Part shown: one piece after another, positions 1 through 7,328 of the stretch
Layout: the number at the start of each line of letters is the position of its first letter
How positions within the stretch are numbered: position 1 is the first letter of the stretch
DNA from: Saprospiraceae bacterium
GTDB taxonomy: Bacteria; Bacteroidota; Bacteroidia; Chitinophagales; Saprospiraceae
Direction: 5' to 3'
Length of the DNA stretch: 11,834 nt
NCBI GenBank assembly: GCA_027009605.1
Contig: JALVCY010000321.1
Location: 1 to 11,834, forward strand
Notes under the pieces: model-generated
The model's database searches: none
What the model was told of the DNA's origin: nothing
Seen by the model: the letters and a program-made list of their open reading frames with translations, nothing else
Program-made: the position numbers and the translations under genes

Positions 1-126
1 AGGCATTTTTGTGGATGTTGAAGCTACAATTTTTGAAGCGTAGCTGGGCTACGTGAAAAAATTTTAGCAAAAACAGGCGCAAAAAGGGCATTTTTTGACC
101 AAAATAGTGGGTAGCTAAACAGTTAC
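1..126 (+). mobile_element. Partial MITE, IS66-like ends (copy 1, left end outside window)
   Basis: This stretch is a second copy of the complete element at 7329-7489. Bases 1-20 equal 7366-7385, and 49-126 match 7412-7489 with three differences (positions 57, 114, 120). The right end reads GGTAGCTAAACAGTTAC, which is the inverse of a GTAACTGTTTAG terminus. By comparison with copy 2, about 37 bp of the left end lie before base 1. Only the middle (21-48) differs between copies. Here it forms a hairpin with stem CGTAGC/GCTACG at 39-53, flanked by AATTTTT and AAAAATT. No coding capacity is seen. The right end stops 17 bp before the start codon of the next gene, so the element makes up almost the whole visible upstream region of that gene. 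Confidence 0.8.
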
Positions 127-143
127 CAAAAAACAAAAAAAAC

Positions 144-746
144 ATGAAGATTACAACACTCATTTTCCTACTTTTCGCTCCTTTTTTCCTTTTTGCGCAA
201 GCAGAGCATCCATCCAGTCCGAAAGCCAAGAAGATATTTCTTGATGCGGACATTGGCGTTTTTCTAAACCTTTTTGATAATGGGGATGGTCATGCTCAGA
301 TTTCGCTAAATGGCGGTTATCTCCTAAATCAACAGTTTGGAGTCGGACTGGAAGGAAAGTACCTTGGTCTAGGCGGCTCCGGTTCATCACATTCGGCTAC
401 AGGACTTGGCGGATTTATCAAGTATGAGTATAAAGGCTTTTATCTCAAGCCTAGTTTTGGAAAAATACTCTACGGAACGTATGGGTCAGACTTTGCTGAA
501 AATGAAAAAGCGGACTTTGTCTCTGCCGGTTATTACTTTTCAGGTACGATGGGCTATCGACTTAAAAATGGGCTGTTGCTCGGGATTCAGCTTGGACATG
601 CCGACCGGGTGTCTTTTGATTATTATGTAACTGCCGACCCTTATACCAGTACGACGGATCCATTGATTTATCAAGGAATTTATAAGGACACTTTTAATAA
701 TTTTTGCTTGGTCGTGGGCTATACTTGGCCTAGGAGATTGCGGTGA
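144..746 (+). CDS. Secreted, probable outer-membrane beta-barrel protein
   Basis: The 200-residue product begins with a clear Sec signal peptide: charged start, hydrophobic run LIFLLFAPFFLF, and likely cleavage after AQA at residue 20. The mature part is rich in Gly, Tyr and Phe with alternating strands (for example IFLDADIGVFLNLF, VGLEGKYLGL, GFIKYEYKGFYLKPSFG, GLLLGIQLGHA). It ends in a strand close to the C-terminus (FCLVVGYTW). This resembles small eight-strand outer-membrane barrels of the OmpA/OmpW-like fold, which is inferred from pattern alone. No ligand or transport role can be assigned. The start is the only Met before the signal peptide, and an A-rich leader precedes it. The gene follows a MITE end at once and converges on the next gene with a 16-bp gap, so it is probably transcribed alone. 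Confidence 0.75.
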   Translation: MKITTLIFLLFAPFFLFAQAEHPSSPKAKKIFLDADIGVFLNLFDNGDGHAQISLNGGYLLNQQFGVGLEGKYLGLGGSGSSHSATGLGGFIKYEYKGFYLKPSFGKILYGTYGSDFAENEKADFVSAGYYFSGTMGYRLKNGLLLGIQLGHADRVSFDYYVTADPYTSTTDPLIYQGIYKDTFNNFCLVVGYTWPRRLR

Positions 747-762
747 CATCTAGGTTGCAGGT

Positions 763-1458
763 TCAACAAATCAACAACAATCGAATCACCCCGTCTTCTT
801 CGGGTGCCCGATGAAGACATGGCAAAACGCCACTTTCCGGATAATCAATCGCTAATTTCCACAAATGCCCTACGCCTACCGAAAAAGGACGAGCCGCAGG
901 CAGCGGTTGATAGTGCAAGTCATAAAAATGCTCCTTCAAATATAACTCAAAATCCGCATCCGCACCTTGATATTCTTTTTTGAGTGCATCCCTTACTTCG
1001 GGAATCCGCACTTTTTGGATGGCTTGTGCATTGGGCACTATTTCAGTTGACCGGCCATAGTACGTACATAAAAAAGTATCCGCCGGTACCGTAGAGCGAT
1101 CCACGTGATATGAATACACATCAGTCGGAAAAAATGGATGATTCTTATCTCTTTCGTAATGGCGAATCAGGTTAATCGTCGGGTCTGCGCCATGGGCTTT
1201 CAATAATTCAAAGTCATTTAGGATGATTTGGCGGGCTAGGTTTCCTTGTTCACTCAACGGTAATTCTCGAAGTTCATCCGGATGGAGTATGGTCATATTT
1301 CCGTCAAATGGGACCTTTTCCACAATTTCCGCGAAGTCACCAACTAAATCACGTACCCAACCCATCGCATTCCTATCTCCCTGAAACGGTGTTGAAACCA
1401 AGTCTTGAAAATTGGTGACGCATTGAACTTGATGGGATTTTTGGCATAGGTCTGTCAT
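763..1458 (-). CDS. DUF1826-like protein with HxD...H motif
   Basis: The product has 231 residues from the Met at 1458. The frame stays open back to 1536, but that extension runs into a palindromic repeat and shows no family features, so the inner start is preferred. Two segments recall the DUF1826 family: SYHVDRSTVPADTFLCTYYG (residues 116-135) and CLHRAPEEDGVIRLLL (214-229). Together they offer H118, D120, H216 and R226, the order seen in double-stranded beta-helix Fe(II)/2-oxoglutarate-type folds. A metal-binding role is an inference; no reaction is known to me. DUF1826 genes in other bacteria are sometimes found near zinc-homeostasis genes, but nothing next to this one supports that. No signal peptide or membrane helix is seen, so it is probably cytoplasmic. 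The assignment is from memory of motifs, hence moderate. Confidence 0.55.
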   Translation of the reverse strand: MTDLCQKSHQVQCVTNFQDLVSTPFQGDRNAMGWVRDLVGDFAEIVEKVPFDGNMTILHPDELRELPLSEQGNLARQIILNDFELLKAHGADPTINLIRHYERDKNHPFFPTDVYSYHVDRSTVPADTFLCTYYGRSTEIVPNAQAIQKVRIPEVRDALKKEYQGADADFELYLKEHFYDLHYQPLPAARPFSVGVGHLWKLAIDYPESGVLPCLHRAPEEDGVIRLLLIC

Positions 1459-1523
1459 GGTGGGTTTTTCTATACAGAGAACAACACAAGGAGGCCCTAC
1501 GGGCAAAGATAGACCTTTTTCCC

Positions 1524-1558
1524 AAGGTAGGGACAAGGCATGCCTTTGTCCCTACCTT
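1524..1558. repeat. REP-like palindrome between divergent genes
   Basis: AAGGTAGGGACAAGGCA is followed directly by its reverse complement with one extra T (TGCCTTTGTCCCTACCTT), giving a 17-bp stem with a single bulge. The outer arms GTAGGGAC/GTCCCTAC are nearly the same as those of the palindrome at 7386-7417, while the inner parts differ. It sits between a minus-strand gene and a plus-strand gene, in the 125 bp that should hold both promoters. It is not followed by a T tract, so a REP-type element is more likely than a terminator. Confidence 0.75.
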
Positions 1559-1571
1559 TATAAAAATTCCG

Positions 1572-1579
1572 TACCTTTA
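1572..1579 (+). promoter_or_regulatory. Candidate -7 box of the helicase gene
   Basis: TACCTTTA matches the Bacteroidota -7 consensus TAnnTTTG at all fixed positions but the last. It lies in the context CCGTAC-YTTT, which is also found at the stronger box at 4733-4740. A TTG at 1546-1548, inside the palindrome arm, is 23 bp upstream, at the edge of the usual -33 spacing. The start codon follows after only 4 bp, so transcription would begin at or very near the ATG and the mRNA may be leaderless. Prediction by pattern only. Confidence 0.4.
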
Positions 1580-1583
1580 CCCC

Positions 1584-4500
1584 ATGCCTAACCGCCATCA
1601 ATACAACAAAGCCTTTTACCGGGCCATCAAACAGCTCAATCCCACCCAGCGCAAAGCCGTGGAAGAGATTGACGGGCCGGTCATGGTCGTCGCCGGACCG
1701 GGCACCGGAAAAACGCAAGTCTTAGCAGCCAGAATCGGCAGCATCCTACTCCATACCGACACGAATCCTTATGAATTGCTTTGCTTGACCTATAGCGATG
1801 CGGGGGTGATGGCGATGCAGCAGCGGTTGTTGGATTGGATTGGACCGGAAGCGCACCGGATTCCGATTTTTACTTTTCATTCTTTTGCGAATAAGGTGAT
1901 TCGGGAAAATCCTTTGACTTTTGGGGGCGTAGATTTGGAAGTGATTGATGAGATTGAGCGGAGCGAAGTCATTCGGAAGATGATTGATGACTTACCACCG
2001 GATAATCCGCTGGTAGTGCGTAGTCATACCCATTATTTTTATGAGAAGCATCTGACGAATCTGTTTAAGTTGATTAAGCAAGAGAATTGGAAGGTGGCGG
2101 ACTTGCTTCGTGATATTGATACGTATGTGGATTCCCTTGCGGGAAATAAAGACTACATCTCCAGCCGCGGCAAGACCAAAGGGCAATACAAAAGCAGCTA
2201 TCACGAAGAAATCAATCGCATGAAACGCCTTCGGGCAGGCGTCCAATTGTTTCCAAAATATGTTCGAGCCTTACGGAAAATAGGACGATTTGACTACGAA
2301 GATATGATTCGATGGGTAGTGGATGCCTTTCAAAAACATACCTACTTACTCCGAAAATATCAGGAACAATTTCTTTATTTTTTGGTGGATGAATACCAAG
2401 ATACTAATGGCGTTCAAAATCAACTATTGCAATTATTAATTTCTTATTGGGACAAACCAAATGTCTTTGTGGTAGGTGATGACGACCAGAGTGTATTTGA
2501 ATTTCAGGGTGCCAGAATTAAAAATATTACTGACTTTTATGAGAAATATAAAGACACGATTCAACTGTTTATTTTAGAAGATAATTACCGAAGTAAAAAA
2601 GAGATTTTGGATAGTGCCGGCAAATTAATCAGCTACAACCAAATCCGGCTTATCCACCAAGAAGGCATCGAAGCTTCCAAGGAATTAAAAGCGAAGTCCA
2701 CGACCTTGGCCGATCTAGGCCAGCCCGTAGAAATCCTTATCTTAGACAACTATGTCCAAGAATTGGCCGCCATCCTAAGCACCATCCAAAAGCATCAAAG
2801 CCTAGGCGTTCCCCTTTCGGAAATGGCCATTATTTATCGGAAGCATAAGGTTGCCAATGATATTATTAAACTACTGGAAGTCAATCAGTTAGACTACGAG
2901 CTCAAAAAATCTGTTAATCTTTTGGAAGAGCCTTTGGTCAAGCAATTGCTCACCATTTTCAAATATATCGACCAAGAAAAATACAAGCCGCTTTCCGGCG
3001 AAGGTCTGGTTTTTGAGTTACTCTCTATTCCTGCTTTTGGTCTTTCTTCGAGCGACATTATTCGATTGAATTTTCAACGTTCGGCATCCCGCTCCTCTTG
3101 GTGGGAGATATTGCATGATTCTACCTTGCTGGATAGTTTTGATTTTGCGCAAGCGGATAAAATTAAAAATACCGTAGCCATCTTGGACGACCTAATCGTC
3201 GCTACCGACCAATTCTCCCTAACCGAATGGGTAGAAAAAACCATCAACCAATCCGGCCTGCTAACCTACGCCTTAAACCACGCCGACAAGCAATGGAATT
3301 TGGAAGTATTATTCAGCTTCCGGAAATTCATTAAAGAGCAAGTATTAAAAAATCAAGACCTGACCGTCCACCAAGTCATCCAATACATTCAACGACTCCA
3401 CGAAAACAAAATGCCGATTCCCGTCATGAAAATCCGGGGACGCTCCGAAGGCATCAAACTCTTAACGGCGCATAGTGCCAAGGGCTTGGAATTTAGGATG
3501 GTCATCATGCCGGAATGCACCGCAGATTGGGAAAAAAAATTTACAGGGAATACCAGTTTTAAGATACCCGAAAACATCACGTTGAGCGGCTCAGAAAACG
3601 AATTGGAAGCCGAACGCCGCCTTTTTTACGTAAGTATGACCAGAGCTAAAGAAAAATTAGTCCTCCTGTACCCCAAGAAAAAAGCCAATGGAAAAGGCAA
3701 CAAGCCATCCACATTCATCAGCGAGCTCAACCTAAATGCCCAAGATTGGGAAGCCGACACGGACGACATCAGCCGCATTGAAGAAGGCGTATTACAATTT
3801 CACCAAGCCCCTTTGGTCAAGCCGGAAAAGGAATTGATACAAGCCCGCTTGGAGCAATTTGCTTTAAGCATCTCCGCCTTAAACTCCTACCTGAAATGCC
3901 CCATCACTTTCTACTACGACTACATATTGCAAGTTCCGTCGGAGCCTAGCGCCCCATTTTTGTACGGCAATGCCATCCACGGAGCTCTTAGCAAAATGGT
4001 CGATCACATGCGCTTATCCAAAGCCAAAAAATATCCGGCCATCGACTCCGTTATTCACTATTTTAAGCAAGAGATGAAGCGTGTCCGCGGTCAATTTGCC
4101 CCCAAAGAATACGAAACTCGCCTAGTGCGCGGGGAAGAAGCACTCCGCCGGTACTACCAAGCCCATCACAGCGAATGGATTCAGGACACACTCGCCGAAT
4201 ACAGTGTCACACACACCGAAATTGATGGCGTTCCCGTTCGCGGAAGCATCGACCGCATAGACTTTGTAGATGCCCAAACCGCCCATATCCTAGACTACAA
4301 AACGGGCACCATCAAGCCGGTCACCGCCCCGACGGACAAAAAACCACTTGGTTCCGGCTATTGGCGACAACTGATTTTTTATGCGCTTCTTTTTGAATTC
4401 CAGCGGGCAGACAGCCGCCGGGTCGCTTCGGGCACCATCTCCTTCATCGAGCGCAGCAAAGCCAATAAATTGGTGGATAAGACCTTCGACATCCAGCCCG

Positions 4501-4670
4501 AAGACAAACGGCTCTTGCGAGAAATCATCAAAGAAACTTGGGAGAAAATCCAAAATAATGAATTCTACGAAGGCTGCGGAGAGCCCAAGTGCAAGTGGTG
4601 CGAATTTCAGCGGACGCAGGAAACTCCGGATTCATTTCGGGATGTGGAGATTTTGGGATTGGATGATTGA
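1584..4670 (+). CDS. UvrD-like helicase fused to Fe-S PD-(D/E)XK nuclease
   Basis: This 1028-residue protein joins a superfamily 1A helicase to a RecB/AddB-type nuclease, so it should unwind and degrade or process DNA ends in recombination and repair. Helicase motifs are in order: Q motif around Q22, Walker A GPGTGKT (38-44), TFHSF (97-101), DEYQDTN (269-275), GDDDQSVF (298-305), DNYRS (333-337), TAHSAKGLEF (628-637) and RRLFYVSMTRAKE (678-690). The nuclease part (about 765-1010) has H799 in GNAIHG, D890 in GSIDRID, and D904 and K906 in LDYKTG, matching the RecB catalytic set. Cysteines C772, C998, C1003 and C1006 bracket the fold as in iron-sulfur nucleases of the AddB type. All key residues are present. 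No recC- or addB-like partner is seen here; thiL lies downstream with its own promoter. The start fits the -7 box just upstream. Its exact in-family name is uncertain (AddA-, AdnA- or PcrA-like). Confidence 0.9.
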   Translation: MPNRHQYNKAFYRAIKQLNPTQRKAVEEIDGPVMVVAGPGTGKTQVLAARIGSILLHTDTNPYELLCLTYSDAGVMAMQQRLLDWIGPEAHRIPIFTFHSFANKVIRENPLTFGGVDLEVIDEIERSEVIRKMIDDLPPDNPLVVRSHTHYFYEKHLTNLFKLIKQENWKVADLLRDIDTYVDSLAGNKDYISSRGKTKGQYKSSYHEEINRMKRLRAGVQLFPKYVRALRKIGRFDYEDMIRWVVDAFQKHTYLLRKYQEQFLYFLVDEYQDTNGVQNQLLQLLISYWDKPNVFVVGDDDQSVFEFQGARIKNITDFYEKYKDTIQLFILEDNYRSKKEILDSAGKLISYNQIRLIHQEGIEASKELKAKSTTLADLGQPVEILILDNYVQELAAILSTIQKHQSLGVPLSEMAIIYRKHKVANDIIKLLEVNQLDYELKKSVNLLEEPLVKQLLTIFKYIDQEKYKPLSGEGLVFELLSIPAFGLSSSDIIRLNFQRSASRSSWWEILHDSTLLDSFDFAQADKIKNTVAILDDLIVATDQFSLTEWVEKTINQSGLLTYALNHADKQWNLEVLFSFRKFIKEQVLKNQDLTVHQVIQYIQRLHENKMPIPVMKIRGRSEGIKLLTAHSAKGLEFRMVIMPECTADWEKKFTGNTSFKIPENITLSGSENELEAERRLFYVSMTRAKEKLVLLYPKKKANGKGNKPSTFISELNLNAQDWEADTDDISRIEEGVLQFHQAPLVKPEKELIQARLEQFALSISALNSYLKCPITFYYDYILQVPSEPSAPFLYGNAIHGALSKMVDHMRLSKAKKYPAIDSVIHYFKQEMKRVRGQFAPKEYETRLVRGEEALRRYYQAHHSEWIQDTLAEYSVTHTEIDGVPVRGSIDRIDFVDAQTAHILDYKTGTIKPVTAPTDKKPLGSGYWRQLIFYALLFEFQRADSRRVASGTISFIERSKANKLVDKTFDIQPEDKRLLREIIKETWEKIQNNEFYEGCGEPKCKWCEFQRTQETPDSFRDVEILGLDD

Positions 4671-4675
4671 TGTTT

Positions 4676-4713
4676 GAGCAACTTTCCAAAAGTTTGGAAC
4701 TTTTAGGAAGCTC
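4676..4713 (+). terminator. Hairpin after helicase gene, possible terminator
   Basis: Starting 6 bp after the helicase stop codon, TTCCAAAAGTT and AACTTTTAGGAA (core 4684-4709) pair around a TGG loop with one bulged A. An outer GAGC/GCTC pair can extend the stem. No clear T tract follows, so termination is uncertain. The core repeats the arm sequence of the perfect palindrome at 9068-9100, which suggests a dispersed hairpin family. It separates the helicase gene from the thiL promoter. Confidence 0.5.
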
Positions 4714-4732
4714 CAATCCCAATAAAAAACCG

Positions 4733-4740
4733 TACTTTTG
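4733..4740 (+). promoter_or_regulatory. Bacteroidota-type -7 box of thiL
   Basis: TACTTTTG is a full match to the TAnnTTTG -7 element used by the primary sigma factor of Bacteroidota. It lies 19 bp before the thiL start codon at 4760, giving a short leader. No TTG is found at the expected -33 spacing (17-23 bp upstream), so the upstream element is weak or absent. Its position inside the longer open frame from 4667 argues for the start at 4760. Confidence 0.65.
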
Positions 4741-4759
4741 CCGCATCAAAAGACATCAG

Positions 4760-5800
4760 ATGGAAAAGAACCAACCAAAAAGAACGGAAATCAGCGAATT
4801 AGGCGAATTTGGCCTAATCGAGCATCTCACCCAAAAATTTAAGATTAAAAACCCATCTACCGTTCAAGGTATTGGGGATGATGCCGCAGTCATGCATTAT
4901 GGCAATCTGGAGACTGTAGTTTCTACTGATTTGCTGTTGGAAGGTATTCATTTTGACTTGATGTATGTCCCACTCAAGCACTTGGGATATAAATCTGTTG
5001 TGGTCAATTTGTCAGACATTTATGCCATGAATGCCCAACCCAAACAGATTACGGTATCGTTGGGCATATCTAATCGTTTTTCGGTTGAAGCCTTGGATGA
5101 ATTTTATGAAGGCGTCCGCCAAGCCTGCGAGTTTTACGGGGTGGATTTGGTTGGAGGAGATACTTCTTCATCACGGCAAGGCATGATTATCAGTGTAACG
5201 GCTCTTGGCGTTGCCCCCAAAGACAAAATTGTCTATCGAAGCACGGCCAAAGAAGGCGACCTAATCTGTGTTACCGGATATTTGGGTAATGCTTATTTGG
5301 GCTTACAGCTTCTCGAAAGAGAAAAGAGAATATTCCAAGAAAACCCCAACATCCAGCCCGATTTGACGAGCGGAGAAGCCTTTATTGATCGCTTCTTACG
5401 ACCTGAAGCCCGAAAGGATGTCATTGACCTTTTTGCGCAAGCAAACTTAGTGCCTACGGCTATGATTGATGTGTCTGATGGATTGGCATCGGACTTGTTT
5501 CATATTTGCGAAGCGTCGGGTGTGGGAGCGTTTATCGAAGAAGATGGAGTGCCGATTCATATTGATGCACAACTCAAGGCCATTGACGAGTTCAAGTTGG
5601 ATCCAATTACCATTGCCTTACATGGTGGCGAAGATTACGAGCTATTATTCACCGTAAATCCAAAGGATTTAGAAAAAGTCAAGTTCTTACCCAATTTGTA
5701 TATAGCAGGGGAAATCACCCCCGCCAAAGATGGGATTAAACTCCATACCAAAGGCGGCAACATCCATCCATTAAAGGCTCAAGGCTGGCAGCACTTTTAA
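4760..5800 (+). CDS. thiL: Thiamine-monophosphate kinase
   Basis: ThiL phosphorylates thiamine monophosphate with ATP to give thiamine pyrophosphate, the last step of cofactor synthesis in the cytoplasm. The 346-residue product has the usual family length and motifs: GIGDDAAV (37-44), TDLLLEGIHFD (56-66), NLSDIYAM (83-90), GGDTSSS (132-138), DVSDGLASDL (237-246) and GGEDYELLF (289-297). The acidic residues that hold Mg-ATP and substrate are therefore intact. The frame is open back to 4667, overlapping the helicase stop, but the start at 4760 is preferred. There the family-typical N-terminus (EISELGEFGLIEHL) begins just after, and a -7 box lies 19 bp before. No other thiamine gene is in the window and no TPP riboswitch is seen upstream, so expression is probably constitutive. 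The gene converges on the next one with a 26-bp gap. Confidence 0.95.
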   Translation: MEKNQPKRTEISELGEFGLIEHLTQKFKIKNPSTVQGIGDDAAVMHYGNLETVVSTDLLLEGIHFDLMYVPLKHLGYKSVVVNLSDIYAMNAQPKQITVSLGISNRFSVEALDEFYEGVRQACEFYGVDLVGGDTSSSRQGMIISVTALGVAPKDKIVYRSTAKEGDLICVTGYLGNAYLGLQLLEREKRIFQENPNIQPDLTSGEAFIDRFLRPEARKDVIDLFAQANLVPTAMIDVSDGLASDLFHICEASGVGAFIEEDGVPIHIDAQLKAIDEFKLDPITIALHGGEDYELLFTVNPKDLEKVKFLPNLYIAGEITPAKDGIKLHTKGGNIHPLKAQGWQHF

Positions 5801-5826
5801 TAAATCGTAACAACCGGACACAACAA

Positions 5827-7068
5827 CTAACGCATCAACTCCAAAGTCTTACTAGCATTTCCATCATTTTGAGCGGGCTTTATATCAAGAATCCGGCACA
5901 TTAAGTCATACAGATGAATATTTTGGATAACCGGCGCTTGATAATGCCTTTTGAAAGCCGGGCCTTCTGCATAAAAGATGCCATTCATTTCTGTATAATC
6001 CGGGTCATACCCATGCGTCCCCCCGGTGCCGTTTTTGGGGTGCGTCTCAAAATAACTCCTTTGGGCAACCGTCCAATGTAAATCAGCAATAGCAATAATC
6101 GGCTGAATGAATTCATTGTCATTATAATGATACTTTTCCGGAACTTCCCCCTTGCGGTAAACGTGCAATTTGGGGTTCGCACCTTTCAAGGCATTATAAA
6201 CGGCATCTTCCCTGCCCGGTAGAGGACGAATGGCCGTCACAGGAGACCAATCAATTACATTTACATCATTCATGTTAATGTAGTCATCGAGAAAAATCAC
6301 ACTATCTCGGCTCAGTTGGGTCATACCGTGGTCAGACACGACCATGACATTGACCACCCCTTCTAACTTACGCTGTTTGATACCTGCCCATAGAGCGGCC
6401 AGTTGCGTATCCACTCTTTCTGTAGCCAAAATAGCTTCTTTACTCAAAGGGCCGTATTTGTGCCCGGAATGATCCGGCTCATCAAAGTACAGAGAAATAA
6501 ACCTAGGACGCTCACTTTTCGGCAAATCCAGCCATTTCAAGGCTTGGTTTACCCGGTCTTTGTATGGGACACGCCCATCATAAGGCTTCCAATAGGTCGG
6601 GCGCTTACCGGCAATCTCCGCTTCAGAAGAAGGCCAAAAGAAGGTCGCAGTCTTAATCCCTTGCTTTTCGGCAGTCACCCAAATGGGCTCCCCATGATAC
6701 CACTTCGACTGAGCCGGTGCTCCATTGCTCAGCTTATACCACTCATCATGAGCCGCATCGTAAATCCGGTTAGAAATAATACCATGATGCTCCGGATACA
6801 AACCGGTAACAATAGAAATATGATTCGGAAACGTTTTGGAAGGAAAGACGGTCTTTAAACCTGTAGCCCGAATGCCATCCCGAGCCATCTCGTCTAATGC
6901 CGGTGTATTGGAGCTATCCGGATAGTCATAGCGACATCCATCGAAAGAAACCAAAATCAAAGTCTGCTCATATCCTTCCGGAATAGGAGAGACCGGGGGC
7001 TTTACATGGCAAGAAGTTGTCCACCATAGGGCTACGAGGAGTAAAAGGGAAAGCTTAATCGTCTTCAT
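5827..7068 (-). CDS. NPP-type ectonucleotide phosphodiesterase lipoprotein
   Basis: This 413-residue protein belongs to the nucleotide pyrophosphatase/phosphodiesterase branch of the alkaline phosphatase superfamily, which splits phosphodiester or pyrophosphate bonds with two zinc ions. The expected residues are all visible: D43 (SFDG), nucleophile T79 and N82 in KTFPNH, D199 and H203 in EPDHSGHKYGP, D246 and H247 in SDHGM, and H352 in GGTHGYD. The N-terminus is a lipoprotein signal, MKTIKLSLLLLVALWWTTSC, with lipobox Cys at 20, so it is likely anchored in an envelope membrane on the periplasmic or outer side. The frame extends 13 codons upstream (to 7107), but the start at 7068 begins the signal peptide and follows an A-rich AAATAAAAGAA leader. 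Substrate (nucleotide, nucleotide sugar or phospholipid) cannot be told. It is transcribed alone; upstream lie a hairpin and a MITE. Confidence 0.9.
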   Translation of the reverse strand: MKTIKLSLLLLVALWWTTSCHVKPPVSPIPEGYEQTLILVSFDGCRYDYPDSSNTPALDEMARDGIRATGLKTVFPSKTFPNHISIVTGLYPEHHGIISNRIYDAAHDEWYKLSNGAPAQSKWYHGEPIWVTAEKQGIKTATFFWPSSEAEIAGKRPTYWKPYDGRVPYKDRVNQALKWLDLPKSERPRFISLYFDEPDHSGHKYGPLSKEAILATERVDTQLAALWAGIKQRKLEGVVNVMVVSDHGMTQLSRDSVIFLDDYINMNDVNVIDWSPVTAIRPLPGREDAVYNALKGANPKLHVYRKGEVPEKYHYNDNEFIQPIIAIADLHWTVAQRSYFETHPKNGTGGTHGYDPDYTEMNGIFYAEGPAFKRHYQAPVIQNIHLYDLMCRILDIKPAQNDGNASKTLELMR

Positions 7069-7242
7069 TTCTTTTATTTTTAGAGAGAAGGGGTTACAAA
7101 AATGCAATTATTAATCGAGAATCACTAACAAAGGAGCATTTATTTTTCACAACTTTCCGGCAGGGGGGCTTTTTAGAAATAAAAGAGACCCTTTGGAGTG
7201 TATAATAATTTGTGTGGAGTCGTTACTTTTTCTCCTTAAAGC

Positions 7243-7278
7243 ACACAGACCCAGCCGGTTGGCCGGCTGAGTCTGTGT
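7243..7278. terminator. Strong hairpin, possible terminator
   Basis: ACACAGACCCAGCCGG and CCGGCTGAGTCTGTGT form a 16-bp stem with one mismatch around a TTGG loop. It is the most stable local structure in this gap. On the plus strand it is followed by TTATT, on the minus strand by GCTTTAAG, so neither side has a long T tract. It could block read-through from the minus-strand gene ending at 7607 into the lipoprotein gene, but that gene's stop is about 330 bp away with a MITE in between. A REP-like or mobile-element origin is also possible. Confidence 0.45.
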
Positions 7279-7328
7279 TTATTCAAGAATAAATTCCATA
7301 GGCATTTGCTTTATTTTCTTACCATATT

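Noticed and set aside
1459..1536. N-terminal extension of the DUF1826-like protein
   Set aside because: The longer frame begins inside the REP-like palindrome and adds residues without family resemblance, so the start at 1458 is preferred.
4667..4759. N-terminal extension of ThiL overlapping the helicase stop
   Set aside because: It would be translated through a hairpin and a perfect -7 promoter box; ThiL homology begins just after 4760.
6403..6858. Open frame of 151 codons on the plus strand
   Set aside because: It lies wholly antisense to the NPP-type phosphodiesterase, whose catalytic motifs are intact. Its translation is rich in Arg and Pro with no domain pattern.
7108..7328. Possible small RNA or tRNA at the GC-rich hairpin
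   Set aside because: The structure is one simple stem-loop without a cloverleaf, and no promoter or terminator pair defines a transcript.
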